NCBI RefSeq assembly: GCF_023101665.1
Contig: NZ_CP082161.1
Coordinates: 5,084,001 to 5,148,000, forward strand
Length of the DNA stretch: 64,000 nt
Direction of reading: 5' to 3'
Source: Bradyrhizobium sp. 195
Lineage (GTDB): Bacteria; Pseudomonadota; Alphaproteobacteria; Rhizobiales; Xanthobacteraceae
Part shown: piece by piece, positions 1 to 9,093 of the stretch
Numbering within the stretch: the stretch's first letter is position 1
How the letters are laid out: each line of letters opens with the position of its first letter
The notes under the pieces: model-generated
Told to the model about the DNA's origin: nothing
Database searches by the model: none
The model's input: the letters and a program-made list of their open reading frames with translations, nothing else
Made by a program: the position numbers and the translations under genes

Positions 1-186
1 GTAGGAATATTTCGAGACGAACAGATAGTCGCCGACCAGCAGCGTCGCCTTCATCGAGCCGGACGGGATGTTGAACGGCTGGAACAGGAAGGTGCGGATC
101 ACCAGCGCGATCAGGAGAGCGTGGATCACGACCCGGATCGTTTCGCCGACGCCGCTCTCAGTTTTCGTTCCCGAAGTCACGCTCAT
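1..186 (-). CDS. lepB: Signal peptidase I, N-terminal part (cut by window edge)
   Basis: The first 62 residues of type I signal peptidase, which removes Sec/Tat signal peptides at the outer face of the inner membrane. The sequence shows a short cytoplasmic N-terminus, one hydrophobic membrane segment (about residues 18-36) and then the conserved PSGSM box, where Ser44 would be the nucleophile. The catalytic Lys and the rest lie outside the window. It is the last visible gene of the minus-strand run rpoZ-rsh-pdxJ-acpS-lepB, a common alphaproteobacterial order. The 248 bp between acpS and lepB are A+T-rich near 385-425 and could hold a separate promoter, but I see no clear one. Confidence 0.9.
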   Translation of the reverse strand, partial: MSVTSGTKTESGVGETIRVVIHALLIALVIRTFLFQPFNIPSGSMKATLLVGDYLFVSKYSY

Positions 187-434
187 TGCTCTCTCAATTC
201 CGGCCGGCGATCACAGAGCGCCCTCCTCCCGCGAACGGCCCACCGGTTCGCGGCACAAGGAGATTGTCCTGATTCTGATAGTGAGGGCCAATTCCGGCGT
301 AAAGCCGAATTCGCCCAAGCTGATTTTGCGTCCGCGGACTTTTAGACGGTTGTCGGAGGTCACGCAATCAAGGATCGCGTTAAAACTTCATAAGATATTG
401 ATTTACAAAGACAATCATAAATCCCGACGCCCAA

Positions 435-854
435 TCAGGGTTTCGGCAGCGGCACGGCGGAAATGACGACGAAGGCCTGCGCCAGCGGCCAATCGTCGGT
501 GATCGACAGGTCGATCCGCGCCTCGAACCCCTCCGGCGTCAGGGCCTGAAGCCGGGCCAGGGCGCCGCCGGTCAGTTGCATGGTCGGCCGCCCGCCCGGC
601 AGGTTGACCACCCCCATGTCGCGCCACCACACGCCGCGCCGGATCCCGGTGCCGAGCGCCTTGGAGCAGGCCTCCTTGGCGGCGAAACGCTTGGCGTAGG
701 TCGCCACCACCATTTTCTCGTTCTTGGCGCGCCGCTCCGCCTTGGCCCGCTCGGCCGGGGTGAAGATGCGGTCGAGGAAGCGCTCGCCATGGCGCTCGAT
801 CACCTTGGCGACGCGGGTGATGTCGATGAGGTCGGAGCCGATGCCGATGATCAC
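435..854 (-). CDS. acpS: Holo-[acyl-carrier-protein] synthase
   Basis: Transfers 4'-phosphopantetheine from CoA to apo-ACP, activating it for fatty acid synthesis in the cytoplasm. The 139-residue length is normal. The start [12 protein letters not shown] carries the Mg-binding Asp8, and RFAAKEA (residues 56-62) carries the second metal ligand Glu61. The ATG overlaps the pdxJ stop in a TCAT/ATGA four-base overlap, so the two genes are probably translationally coupled. A longer reading in another frame (up to 930) is a shadow. Confidence 0.96.
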   Translation of the reverse strand: MIIGIGSDLIDITRVAKVIERHGERFLDRIFTPAERAKAERRAKNEKMVVATYAKRFAAKEACSKALGTGIRRGVWWRDMGVVNLPGGRPTMQLTGGALARLQALTPEGFEARIDLSITDDWPLAQAFVVISAVPLPKP

Positions 855-1603
855 GCCCGGCTCCGGCCGCGGTCCATCGCCGCGCGCATGCTGCGTACCG
901 TCTCGGCAAGGCCGACGAACAGCGCTTCACCGATCATGTAATAGCCGATGTTCAGCTCCATGATCTCAGGCAGGGCCGCGATCGTCTCCGCGGTCGCATA
1001 GTCGAGCCCGTGCCCGGCATGAACCTCCAGTCCGGCGGACTTTGCCAACTTCACCCCCGCCACGATCCGCTGCCATTCGGCCTCAGCTTTCTCCGTGTGG
1101 CCGTCGACCACGGCGTCGCACCAGGCGCCGGTATGGATCTCGATCACGGGCGCGCGCAGCCGCGCCGCCATCTCGATCTGGGCGGGATCGGCGGCGATGA
1201 ACAGGGAGACCCGAATACCGGCATCGTTCAGCCGCGCGATGTAGGGTGCGAGCGCGTTGTGCTGGCCGACCACGTCGAGGCCGCCTTCGGTGGTCACCTC
1301 CTGCCGACGCTCTGGCACCAGGCACACCGCGTGCGGCTTGGTGGCGAGCGAGATGCGCATCATGTCGTCGGTCGCCGCCATCTCGAAATTCAGCGGCTTG
1401 GAGATCTCGGCCTTCAGCCGCGCCATGTCCTCGTCGCGGATGTGGCGGCGGTCCTCACGCAAATGGGCGGTGATGCCGTCGGCGCCGGCCTCGATCGCCA
1501 GCAGCGCCGCACGCACCGGATCGGGATGGCGGCCGCCGCGGGCGTTACGCACGGTTGCGACGTGATCGATATTGACGCCGAGGCGGAGCGGAGTTGCGGG
1601 CAT
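851..1603 (-). CDS. pdxJ: Pyridoxine 5'-phosphate synthase
   Basis: Condenses 1-deoxyxylulose 5-phosphate with 3-amino-2-oxopropyl phosphate to give pyridoxine 5'-phosphate, the last ring-forming step of DXP-dependent vitamin B6 synthesis. The protein is a TIM barrel of 250 residues beginning [19 protein letters not shown]; the [14 protein letters not shown] motif (residues 11-24) and the VHAGHGLDY phosphate-binding segment near residues 205-215 are intact. The frame stays open to 1648, but the ATG at 1603 puts the conserved start of the family at the N-terminus. It follows rsh by 45 bp and overlaps acpS by four bases. Confidence 0.95.
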   Translation of the reverse strand: MPATPLRLGVNIDHVATVRNARGGRHPDPVRAALLAIEAGADGITAHLREDRRHIRDEDMARLKAEISKPLNFEMAATDDMMRISLATKPHAVCLVPERRQEVTTEGGLDVVGQHNALAPYIARLNDAGIRVSLFIAADPAQIEMAARLRAPVIEIHTGAWCDAVVDGHTEKAEAEWQRIVAGVKLAKSAGLEVHAGHGLDYATAETIAALPEIMELNIGYYMIGEALFVGLAETVRSMRAAMDRGRSRA

Positions 1604-1648
1604 TTCAGAACTCACGAAATCAGAGGAAAAGGCGCATGCGAGATGCAC

Positions 1649-3931
1649 CTATCCATTAACACGTTCGACTTTGGCGACGACTGCCTTCGCGCGCAACTGG
1701 GCCAGGATCGCGCTCAGATGCTTCAAATCGTAGACTTCGAGATCGATCGTCGTCTCCGTGAAATCAGGTGAGCGGCGCTGCATGCTGATGTTGTCGATGT
1801 TGCCGTCGTGCTCGGCGATCACGGTCGCGATCTGCGCGAGCGCTCCGGGCTCGTTGACGTTCTCGACCTTGATGCGGGCCGGGAATCGCTGCGGCGCGGA
1901 GTCCTCGATGTCCCAGCGGACGTCGAGCCAGCGCTCCGGCTCCTCCTCGAAATCCTTCAGGGCGGGCGCCTGGATCGGATAAATCGTGATGCCCTCGCCC
2001 GGCGTGACGATGCCGACGATGCGATCCCCCGGCACGGCGCCGCCGTTCGGGGCGAATTTCACCGGCAGGTCGGAATTGATGCCGCGGATCGGAATGGCGA
2101 CCGGGCTGCGCGGCTCCGAGGACTTCTCCTTGAGCTTGGCGGCAAGCCCCTTCTTGACGCCGTAGCGCGCAATGCGCTCCTCCTTGTAGTCGGGGTACAT
2201 CGCACGCGCGACGTGGGAAGCCTTGATCTCGCCGCGCCCCACAGCCGCCATCACGTCCTCGATCGAGGTGCGCGCGAGGCGCGGCAGCGCGCCCTTGAGC
2301 TTGTCGTCGGCATATTCGATCTTGGCGCGCTCGAACAGGCGCTCGACGATGCGCCGGCCAAGACCGGCATATTGATCACGCACGGCGGTGCGCGTGGCAC
2401 GGCGGATCGCGGCACGCGCCTTGCCGGTGACCGCAAGCGTTTCCCAGGCCGAGGGCGGTGCCGATTGCGCTTCCGAGGTCAGCACCTCGACCTCGTCGCC
2501 GTTCTGCAGCTCCGAGGATAGCGGCGCGAACTGGCCGTTGATCTTGCAGCCCACCGCGCTGTTGCCGACGTCGGTATGCACGGCATAGGCGAAGTCGATC
2601 ACGTTGGCGTGGCGCGGCAGCGCGATCAGCTTGCCCTTCGGGGTGAAGCAGAACACCTGGTCGTGGAACAGCTCGAGCTTGGTGTGCTCGAGGAATTCCT
2701 CCGGGTTGGCGCTCTCCGAGAGGATGCCGATGGTGTGGCGCAGCCAGGCGAACGCGTTGGACTCGCGCTTGAGGAATTCGGTCGGCGAGCCGACGCCCTC
2801 CTTGTAGAAGACGTGCGCGGCGATGCCGCGCTCGGCGATCTGGTCCATCGCCTCGGTGCGGATCTGCAGCTCGACGCGCTGGTTGCCGGGGCCGATCACC
2901 GTGGTGTGGATCGAGCGGTAGTCGTTCTGCTTCGGCGTCGAAATGTAGTCCTTGAAGCGCCCCGGCACGACCGGCCAGGTGGTGTGGACGATGCCGAGCG
3001 CGCGATAGCAGGCCTCGATGTCGTTGACGACGAGGCGGAAGCCGAAGATGTCGGACAATTGCTCGAAGCCGACCGACTTGCGCTCCATCTTGGTCCAGAT
3101 CGAGAATGGCTTCTTGCGGCGGCCATAGACCCGCGCCCCCAAGCCCCTGTGGCGCAGATTGTTGGAGAGCTGGTCCTCGATCTCGCCGATCAGATTGCGG
3201 TTGCGTTCGGCGAGCGCGTCGAGGCGCTGCATCACCACCGAATAGGCTTCGGGATCGAGGGTGCGAAAGGACAGATCCTCCAGCTCCTCGCGCATTTCCT
3301 GCATGCCCATGCGCCCGGCCAGCGGTGCATAGATGTCGAGCGTCTCCTCGGCGATGCGTCTGCGCGATTCCGTCGGCACGAAGTCCAGCGTGCGCATGTT
3401 GTGCAGACGGTCGGCGAGCTTGACCAAGAGCACGCGGACATCGTCGGCAATGGCCAGCAACAATTTGCGCAGATTTTCGGCCTGCTTGGCCTCCCGTGAC
3501 ACCAGCTCGAGTCGCTTCAGCTTGGTCAGCCCCTCGACCAGGGCGCCGATCTCCGGCCCGAAGATCTGGTCGATCTCGGCCCGTGTTGCTTCGGTATCCT
3601 CGATCGTGTCGTGGAGCAGCGCGGCCACGATGGTGGCGTCATCGAGCTTCAGGTCGGTGAGAATCGCTGCCACTTCGAGCGGGTGCGAGAAATACGGATC
3701 ACCCGAGGCGCGGGTCTGCGAGCCATGCGCCTTCATGGCATAGACATAGGCGCGGTTCAGCAGGTCTTCGTTGGTGTTGTGATTGTAGGACCGGACGCGC
3801 TCGACGAGGTCATATTGACGCATCATGCGCGCGCGGGGCTTGGCCGGGCGGGCGACCGGCGCAGTCGGGGCCACGGCAACCGATTCGGTTGCGGCCTGCA
3901 TCTGCGTGAATCTGCGGCGCCGATAGACCAT
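1649..3931 (-). CDS. rsh: Bifunctional (p)ppGpp synthetase/hydrolase, RelA/SpoT homologue
   Basis: The single long RSH enzyme that makes and degrades (p)ppGpp in alphaproteobacteria. Domains in order: an HD hydrolase (about 60-210) with HDTIED and LADRLHNMRT; a synthetase (about 265-390) with RRKKPFSIW, FKDYIS and YRSIHTT; a TGS domain (about 425-485, CFTPKGKLIALP); a helical/zinc-finger-like region; and a C-terminal ACT domain (about 685-760). Both catalytic centres look intact, so it should be bifunctional. The ATG at 3931 is preceded by an AGGA-like site. The first 35 residues are Ala/Pro-rich and variable, and MMRQYDLVERV (residue 36 on) is the more familiar start. It follows rpoZ, a common pairing. 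Confidence 0.95.
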   Translation of the reverse strand: MVYRRRRFTQMQAATESVAVAPTAPVARPAKPRARMMRQYDLVERVRSYNHNTNEDLLNRAYVYAMKAHGSQTRASGDPYFSHPLEVAAILTDLKLDDATIVAALLHDTIEDTEATRAEIDQIFGPEIGALVEGLTKLKRLELVSREAKQAENLRKLLLAIADDVRVLLVKLADRLHNMRTLDFVPTESRRRIAEETLDIYAPLAGRMGMQEMREELEDLSFRTLDPEAYSVVMQRLDALAERNRNLIGEIEDQLSNNLRHRGLGARVYGRRKKPFSIWTKMERKSVGFEQLSDIFGFRLVVNDIEACYRALGIVHTTWPVVPGRFKDYISTPKQNDYRSIHTTVIGPGNQRVELQIRTEAMDQIAERGIAAHVFYKEGVGSPTEFLKRESNAFAWLRHTIGILSESANPEEFLEHTKLELFHDQVFCFTPKGKLIALPRHANVIDFAYAVHTDVGNSAVGCKINGQFAPLSSELQNGDEVEVLTSEAQSAPPSAWETLAVTGKARAAIRRATRTAVRDQYAGLGRRIVERLFERAKIEYADDKLKGALPRLARTSIEDVMAAVGRGEIKASHVARAMYPDYKEERIARYGVKKGLAAKLKEKSSEPRSPVAIPIRGINSDLPVKFAPNGGAVPGDRIVGIVTPGEGITIYPIQAPALKDFEEEPERWLDVRWDIEDSAPQRFPARIKVENVNEPGALAQIATVIAEHDGNIDNISMQRRSPDFTETTIDLEVYDLKHLSAILAQLRAKAVVAKVERVNG

Positions 3932-4072
3932 GCCGTCCTGCCTTCAAACGGGCCCTAAGCAACCCGCTGTATACATCTTAGCTCCGATCGCGCTTGTGTC
4001 CGATCAATTCGGTGACAGGACGCATTGTCAGCGACACGCTATGGTAACCACGAAAACGTCAACAAAAGCAAA

Positions 4073-4094
4073 GGCCCGAACAACCGTTCGGGCC
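4073..4094 (-). terminator. Rho-independent terminator after rpoZ
   Basis: GGCCCGAAC and GTTCGGGCC form a perfect 9-bp stem around a 4-base loop. Read on the minus strand the stem is followed by TTTGCTTTTG, as expected of an intrinsic terminator. It sits 41 bp past the rpoZ stop and before rsh, so part of the rpoZ transcription may stop here and rsh may also have its own promoter between 3932 and 4072. Confidence 0.75.
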
Positions 4095-4135
4095 CTTGAT
4101 AAAATCACAAGAAGTCGACAATCGCGACCGACGAT

Positions 4136-4528
4136 TTACTCGTCTTCCTCGGGCTGCTCCTCGGGCGGCGCGAGGCCTTCGAGACCCTTCAGGAGCTCCT
4201 CTTCGGTCATGCGCTCGACGGCGACTTCGGTATCGTCCGCATCGACGCTTGCACCCGCGGAACCGATCAGCGGCACCGTATCCGGCTCGGGCTCGTCGAC
4301 CTCGACGAACTTCTGGAGCGAGTGCACCAGCTCCTCGCGGAGGTCCTCGGGCGAAATGGTCGTCTCGGCAATTTCGCGCAAAGACACAACGGGGTTCTTG
4401 TCGTTATCGCGGTCAACCGTTAGTTGTGAACCGGACGAAATCATGCGGGCACGGTGGGCGGCCAGCAGGACCAAGTCAAACCGGTTGTCGACCTTGTCGA
4501 TACAATCTTCTACGGTGACGCGAGCCAT
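4136..4528 (-). CDS. rpoZ: RNA polymerase omega subunit
   Basis: The small omega subunit, which helps assemble and stabilise the beta' subunit of RNA polymerase. The conserved core [20 protein letters not shown] and the following [10 protein letters not shown] helix are present. The 130-residue protein has a C-terminal acidic tail rich in Glu, Asp and Pro that is longer than in E. coli, as is usual in rhizobia. It lies upstream of rsh, linking the polymerase subunit that takes part in ppGpp response with the ppGpp enzyme. Confidence 0.95.
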   Translation of the reverse strand: MARVTVEDCIDKVDNRFDLVLLAAHRARMISSGSQLTVDRDNDKNPVVSLREIAETTISPEDLREELVHSLQKFVEVDEPEPDTVPLIGSAGASVDADDTEVAVERMTEEELLKGLEGLAPPEEQPEEDE

Positions 4529-4579
4529 GGACTGTCGCTCCGTTGTGGGTGGGACGAAATATGTGGATGATTGGGGCTA

Positions 4580-4607
4580 GTTATAGGGGCCAGGACGGTT
4601 TCGCAAG
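4580..4607 (-). promoter_or_regulatory. Possible sigma-70 promoter of rpoZ
   Basis: On the minus strand CTTGCG (4607-4602) and TATAAC (4585-4580) are separated by 16 bp, about 50 bp upstream of the rpoZ ATG. This is a fair match to alphaproteobacterial housekeeping promoters, but it was picked by eye. The remainder of the 328-bp divergent region 4529-4856, shared with the NYN gene, holds nothing else I can name. Confidence 0.4.
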
Positions 4608-4856
4608 GCCAATTTGTGATTTGGCCTCGCCAAACGGCTCTGCTACCCCCACATTGGGGCTGGGACGGGTGGTTTCCCGGGCTGCCATCGAGGGCGGCGC
4701 CGGAGATATGAAAGTCCGCCATAACTATACCTTGATTGCCCCGACTTCTCCGGATTTGCGGTTTCGACGGGTTTCGGCAGCACTCTGAAGTGCGTGGCTT
4801 GCCGCCGCGCGCCAACAATAAACGATCAATCACGACACACTACGCGAGCAAACTGA

Positions 4857-5501
4857 ATGTCCCCTTCCTCTACCGACAAGATCGCGCTCTTCATCGACGG
4901 AGCCAATCTCTACGCGACGGCGAAAACTCTGGGCTTCGACATCGACTACAAGCGCCTGTTGAAGGAGTTTCAGAGCCGCGGGACGCTGCTTCGGGCGTTC
5001 TACTACACCGCGATCATCGAGGATCAGGAATACTCCTCGATTCGCCCGTTGATCGACTGGCTGGACTACAACGGCTACACCGTCGTGACCAAGGCGACCA
5101 AGGAGTTCATCGACGCCTCCGGCCGCCGCAAGGTCAAGGGTAACATGGACATCGAGCTCGCCGTGGACGCCATGGAGCTCGCCGAGCACATCGACCAGAT
5201 GGTGCTGTTCTCCGGTGACGGCGACTTCCGCTCCCTGGTCGAGGCCGTGCAGCGCCGCGGCGTGCGGGTCACCGTGATCTCCACCATCGCCAGCCAGCCG
5301 CCGATGATCGCCGACGAGCTGCGCCGCCAGGCCGACGTCTTCACCGACCTGGTCGAGCTGCAATCCAAGCTCGGCCGCGATCCGTCCGAACGCCCCGCCC
5401 CGCGTGACCGTGGTGAGCGTGGCGAACGCCACCACGCCCCCCAATTCCTCCAGCGCGCAACCACGATGGCGCCGAGGGGCGATGACGACTTCGAGGAGTG
5501 A
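4857..5501 (+). CDS. NYN domain protein (LabA/DUF88 family, PIN-like fold)
   Basis: A 214-residue protein of the NYN family, PIN-like nucleases thought to cut RNA. The metal-binding acidic residues can be seen: Asp14 in FIDGANLY, Asp98 in KGNMD, and Asp121/Asp123 in SGDGDF. The core ends near residue 172 and is followed by a charged, Arg/Glu/Pro-rich tail that is probably disordered. The gene is divergent from rpoZ and overlaps the start of the next gene, a uracil-DNA glycosylase, by 20 bp. The family assignment is firm; the substrate is unknown. Confidence 0.88.
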   Translation: MSPSSTDKIALFIDGANLYATAKTLGFDIDYKRLLKEFQSRGTLLRAFYYTAIIEDQEYSSIRPLIDWLDYNGYTVVTKATKEFIDASGRRKVKGNMDIELAVDAMELAEHIDQMVLFSGDGDFRSLVEAVQRRGVRVTVISTIASQPPMIADELRRQADVFTDLVELQSKLGRDPSERPAPRDRGERGERHHAPQFLQRATTMAPRGDDDFEE

Positions 5502-6156
5502 GGCGGCCCGGTCAAGCCGCCAGCCTTCCACCGTCGTTCCCGACCGCGATTGTCCGCTCTGTCCGCGTCTGGTCGCCTTTCGCGAGGCGAACCGGGCGCG
5601 TGAGCCGTTGTGGCACAATGCGCCGGTAGCGCCCTTCGGCGACATCAAGGCGCGCCTTTTGATCGTCGGCCTCGCGCCGGGGATGCAGGGCGCCAACCGC
5701 ACGGGACGGCCGTTCACCGGCGATTATGCCGGCGACCTGCTCTACGCCACCTTGCTCGAATACGGGTTTGCCAAGGGCACCTATCAGGCGCGTCCCGATG
5801 ACGGCTTGAAGCTGATCGACTGCCGGATCGCCAACGCAGTGCATTGCGTTCCGCCGCAGAACAAGCCGCTGCCGGTCGAGATCAACACCTGCCGGCAGTT
5901 TCTGGTCGCGAATCTCGAGACGATGCCGAAGCTGCGCGCGATCATCGCGCTCGGGCGAATTGCGCACGACAGCGTGCTCAAGCCGCTGAAGCTGAAGGCC
6001 TCTCAAGCCCCCTTCGGCCATGGCGCCGTGCATCAGGCCGGCGCGTTCAAGCTTTACGACAGCTATCACTGCTCGCGCTACAACACGAACACGGGCGTGC
6101 TGACGGCGGGCATGTTCCGGTCGGTGTTCGCGAAGGTGAAGGCGGATCTCGATTAG
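5482..6156 (+). CDS. Uracil-DNA glycosylase, family 5 (UDGb) type
   Basis: A base-excision repair enzyme that removes uracil and related deaminated bases from DNA. With the ATG at 5482 (224 residues, GAGGGGC upstream) the protein has four cysteines, Cys24, Cys27, Cys122 and Cys137, spaced as the [4Fe-4S] ligands of this family. Motif 1 is GLAPGMQGANRTGRPFTGD (63-81). Motif 2 is HCSRYNTNTG (196-205), with His first as in UDGb. An upstream in-frame start at 5404 would lie deep inside the NYN gene and is less likely. The 20-bp overlap with the NYN gene suggests co-expression. Confidence 0.88.
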   Translation: MTTSRSEAARSSRQPSTVVPDRDCPLCPRLVAFREANRAREPLWHNAPVAPFGDIKARLLIVGLAPGMQGANRTGRPFTGDYAGDLLYATLLEYGFAKGTYQARPDDGLKLIDCRIANAVHCVPPQNKPLPVEINTCRQFLVANLETMPKLRAIIALGRIAHDSVLKPLKLKASQAPFGHGAVHQAGAFKLYDSYHCSRYNTNTGVLTAGMFRSVFAKVKADLD

Positions 6157-6186
6157 AGAGCAGCCAGGGCACGGGCCTTGTCTAAA

Positions 6187-6323
6187 CCGTCATCCTGAGA
6201 CGTGAGCCGCGCGGCGGGGAGCGGCGCTCGGCGAGCCTCGAAGGATGAGCGGCCGGGATGCAGCCGGGCCGTCGTCCTTCGAGGCTCGCCCTGCGTTGCA
6301 GGACGAGCACCTCAGGATGACGG
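6187..6323 (+). repeat. Compound palindromic intergenic repeat (family A)
   Basis: The outer arms CCGTCATCCTGAG and CTCAGGATGACGG are exact inverse complements. Inside lies a second inverted pair, GCGAGCCTCGAAGGATG against CGTCCTTCGAGGCTCGC. It lies between the convergent UDG and peroxiredoxin genes. A diverged copy is at 63865-63979 and a fragment near 15570-15650. It could also act as a bidirectional terminator or mRNA stabiliser; that is inference. Confidence 0.8.
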
Positions 6324-6394
6324 TGACAGGCTTAGGTGCGCGGCATTACTCCCATCATGGCAGGCTGTTGAACTGCCCGCGTACGGGATACGCC

Positions 6395-6976
6395 TTACGC
6401 CTTTGCTGGATTGGCCTTCAGCCAGTCCAGGACGTCGCCGGCGTTCCGGTCAGGCGGGAACACGGGATAGAGCACGTGCGTGATGCTGGCATCGTCGATG
6501 ATGAGCGCGAGGCGCTTGATCAACGTCAGGCCCGCGACCTCCATCGTCGGCAGCTTCAGCGCGCGCGTCAGCGCCAGCTTCTCGTCCGACAGCACCGGGA
6601 ACGGCAGATGCAGCCGTGAGGCCATCTCGGTCTGGTATTCGTTGCTTTGTGTCGAGAGGCCGAACACGTGGGCGGCACCGGCGGCCTTCAGCTCGGCGAA
6701 CAGATCGCGAAACGCACAAGTCTGCGGCGTGCAACCGCGCGCACCCGGAATCATGTCCCAATCGTCGACCAGCGCGATCTTGCCGGGCTCGCCCGTGCGC
6801 GGATAGGCGAACACAACGGTGCGGCCGCGCAGCGCCGACAGCGTGACTGACGTGTCGTCGGTTGCGAGCAGGCCGATCGAGGGCAGCGTCATGCCCGTGA
6901 GATGCGCGGCGGCGCCATCATCTTCGGGCGCGGGAATCCGGGTCCAATCGACCTCGAGCAGGTTCCGCTGAGTCAT
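6395..6976 (-). CDS. Peroxiredoxin-like protein (AhpC/TSA, BCP-like)
   Basis: A 193-residue thioredoxin-fold protein that probably reduces peroxides. The fold markers are VVFAYPRTGEPG (54-65), GARGCTPQTCAFRD (78-91) and LPFPVLSD. The two cysteines, Cys82 and Cys87, are CX4C-spaced as in BCP/PrxQ enzymes, but they sit about 15 residues later relative to the FAYPRTG strand than in classical BCP. That insertion (residues 66-80, containing LVDDWDMIPG) is typical of a lesser-studied redoxin subgroup. It ends 4 bp before the smpB stop region, both on the minus strand (smpB upstream), so the two may be co-transcribed. Confidence 0.82.
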   Translation of the reverse strand: MTQRNLLEVDWTRIPAPEDDGAAAHLTGMTLPSIGLLATDDTSVTLSALRGRTVVFAYPRTGEPGKIALVDDWDMIPGARGCTPQTCAFRDLFAELKAAGAAHVFGLSTQSNEYQTEMASRLHLPFPVLSDEKLALTRALKLPTMEVAGLTLIKRLALIIDDASITHVLYPVFPPDRNAGDVLDWLKANPAKA

Positions 6977-6980
6977 CTCG

Positions 6981-7454
6981 TCAGCCCCTCGCCCGCATCA
7001 GGCGCCCCTTCTCCCGGCTCCAATCGCGCTTCTTCTCGGTCTCGCGCTTGTCGTGCAGCTTTTTGCCCTTTGCCACCGCCAGCTGTAATTTGGCCCGCCC
7101 ACGCTCGTTGAAATAGAGCTTGAGCGGGATCAGCGTCATGCCCTCGCGGTCGACCGCGCCCATCAGCTTGTTGATCTGCCGACGATGCAGCAGCAATTTT
7201 CGCGGCCGCTTGGGCTCGTGATTGAAACGGTTGCCCTGGAGATATTCGGGAATGGTGGCGTTGATCAGCCAGATCTCGCCGTCCTTGGAGTCGGCGTAGG
7301 ATTCCGCAATCGTGCTCTTGCCGTTGCGGATCGACTTGACCTCGGTGCCGGTCAGCGCAATGCCGGCCTCGATCGTGTCCTCGATCGCATAGTTGAAGCG
7401 GGCCTTGCGATTCTCCGCCATGACCTTGATTGGACGTTCGTTTTTATCGGCCAT
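6981..7454 (-). CDS. smpB: SsrA-binding protein SmpB
   Basis: The tmRNA partner that delivers SsrA to stalled ribosomes for trans-translation. The sequence contains the family segments [21 protein letters not shown] and the basic C-terminal tail [20 protein letters not shown], which enters the decoding site. The ATG at 7454 gives 157 residues starting [12 protein letters not shown] three codons upstream (7463) is also possible. It lies upstream of the peroxiredoxin gene with a 4-bp gap and downstream of mscL by 59 bp. Confidence 0.96.
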   Translation of the reverse strand: MADKNERPIKVMAENRKARFNYAIEDTIEAGIALTGTEVKSIRNGKSTIAESYADSKDGEIWLINATIPEYLQGNRFNHEPKRPRKLLLHRRQINKLMGAVDREGMTLIPLKLYFNERGRAKLQLAVAKGKKLHDKRETEKKRDWSREKGRLMRARG

Positions 7455-7513
7455 GACAGGCAAACCTGATCGAGATGTGCGCGTAAGCTAACAGTTCGGA
7501 TGAAGCGCGCGCG

Positions 7514-7927
7514 TCACTTCTTGAGGAGATCACGGATCTCAGTCAGCAGCTCGACCTCGGCCGACGACTTCGGGGCCGCGGCCGGCGCCGCCTCCTCCTT
7601 GCGCTTCAAGGTGTTCATGGCGCGGATCACCAGGAACAGCACGAAGGCGACGATGATGAAGTTGATCGTCAGCGTCAGGAAGCTGCCGTAAGCAAGTACG
7701 GCGCCTTGCTTTTTCGCATCAGCTAAGTTGGTGGCTGAGACCGCCTTCGACAAGGGGACAAAGTAGTTCGAGAAGTCGAGGCCGCCGGTGACCGCGCCGA
7801 TGATCGGCATGATGATGTCACCGACCAGCGACGTGACGATGGCACCGAAGGCCGCGCCGATGATGACGCCGACCGCGAGATCGACGACGTTGCCCTTCAT
7901 GGCGAATTCGCGGAATTCCTTGAGCAT
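7514..7927 (-). CDS. mscL: Large-conductance mechanosensitive channel
   Basis: A pentameric inner-membrane channel that opens under high membrane tension during hypo-osmotic shock. The 137-residue protein starts [20 protein letters not shown], the family hallmark. TM1 is at about 15-43 and TM2 at about 76-103, followed by a cytoplasmic helix bundle ending [11 protein letters not shown]. The ATG at 7927 has an AGGAAAAGGG site 8 bp upstream. The frame could start at 7954 (MGVEEK), but that would include the ribosome-binding site in the coding region. Confidence 0.96.
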   Translation of the reverse strand: MLKEFREFAMKGNVVDLAVGVIIGAAFGAIVTSLVGDIIMPIIGAVTGGLDFSNYFVPLSKAVSATNLADAKKQGAVLAYGSFLTLTINFIIVAFVLFLVIRAMNTLKRKEEAAPAAAPKSSAEVELLTEIRDLLKK

Positions 7928-7978
7928 GCGTGTGCCCTTTTCCTCGACGCCCATGAACGGCCTCCCGATGCCAGCGCG

Positions 7979-8869
7979 TCAGTTGATCAGGCCAGCGTGC
8001 ACCATGGCGCTACGGACCGCAACGCGGGTCGGCTCGGAAACCGGCACCATCGGCAGCCGCAGCGTCTCGTCCAGCTTGCCGAGCAGTGACAGTGCATACT
8101 TGATCGGCGCCGGATTGCTCTCGATGAAGAGGTTGTTGTGCAGCGGCATCAGCTTGTCGTGCAGCTTCAAGGCGGTGGCATGGTCGCCCTTCTGCCAGGC
8201 GACGTGGAACTCCGAGCACAGGCGCGGCGCCACGTTCGAGGTGACGGAGATGCAGCCGTGGCCGCCATGGGCCATGTAGCCGAGGATGGTGGCGTCCTCG
8301 CCGGAGAGCTGGTTGAACTCCTCGCCCATCGCCGCGCGCTGCTGCGACACGCGCACCATGCTGGCGGTGGCGTCCTTGACGCCGGCGATGTTCTTCAGCT
8401 CCCACAGCCGCTTCATGGTGTCGACCGACATGTCGATCACCGAGCGCGGCGGGATGTTGTAGATGATGATCGGGATCCCGACCGCGTCGTTGATCGCCTT
8501 GAAGTGCTGGTACATGCCTTCTTGCGTCGGCTTGTTGTAATAGGGCGTCACGACCAGCACGGCGTCCGCGCCTGCCTTCTCGGCGTGCTGGGAGAGCTCG
8601 ACCGCCTCCTGGGTCGAGTTGGAGCCTGCGCCGGCGACGACGGGCACGCGGCCCTTGGCCTCGGCGATGCACCATTCGACCACCTTCTTGTGCTCGTCAT
8701 GGCTGAGGGTCGGGCTCTCGCCGGTGGTGCCAACCGGGACCAGGCCGTTGGTGCCCTCTGAAATCTGCCAGTTGACGAGGGAGCGGAACGCCGCCTCGTC
8801 CAGCGAGCCGTTCTTGAACGGCGTGACCAAGGCGGTGAACGACCCCCGGAATTTCGTCTTGGCTGCCAT
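7979..8869 (-). CDS. dapA: 4-hydroxy-tetrahydrodipicolinate synthase
   Basis: Condenses pyruvate with aspartate semialdehyde, the first committed step to lysine and meso-diaminopimelate. The TIM barrel of 296 residues shows GTTGE (47-51), TPYYNKP with Tyr111, the Tyr137-containing [10 protein letters not shown] segment, and Lys165 in GVKDATA, which forms the Schiff base with pyruvate. The ATG at 8869 is chosen because GGAGGAAG lies 4-5 bp upstream; the frame is open to 8908. The gene is divergent from the lytic transglycosylase at 9094, so two cell-wall functions share a 224-bp upstream region. Confidence 0.96.
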   Translation of the reverse strand: MAAKTKFRGSFTALVTPFKNGSLDEAAFRSLVNWQISEGTNGLVPVGTTGESPTLSHDEHKKVVEWCIAEAKGRVPVVAGAGSNSTQEAVELSQHAEKAGADAVLVVTPYYNKPTQEGMYQHFKAINDAVGIPIIIYNIPPRSVIDMSVDTMKRLWELKNIAGVKDATASMVRVSQQRAAMGEEFNQLSGEDATILGYMAHGGHGCISVTSNVAPRLCSEFHVAWQKGDHATALKLHDKLMPLHNNLFIESNPAPIKYALSLLGKLDETLRLPMVPVSEPTRVAVRSAMVHAGLIN

Positions 8870-9093
8870 GGACTTCCTCCGTACGCGGCTATCTCGAGCA
8901 AGCGCCATTCATATCGGGTCTATCCCGCCGGTAAAAGGCCCGCTTCCGTGTGACGCACCGTTTAAGCCGCGATTTTGCCGCGGTGGTGGTGCAAATCGGC
9001 CCGAGGTAAGCCGCTGTTGGTATTTTGTCCGCATATTCAATCAAATACAGCTAGATCTTGAGCCACTTGACTGATTCGGGGGCGACAAAACCC

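Noticed and set aside
61..466. Plus-strand frame opposite lepB and the lepB-acpS gap
   Set aside because: Antisense to the lepB start and low-complexity; no supporting signal.
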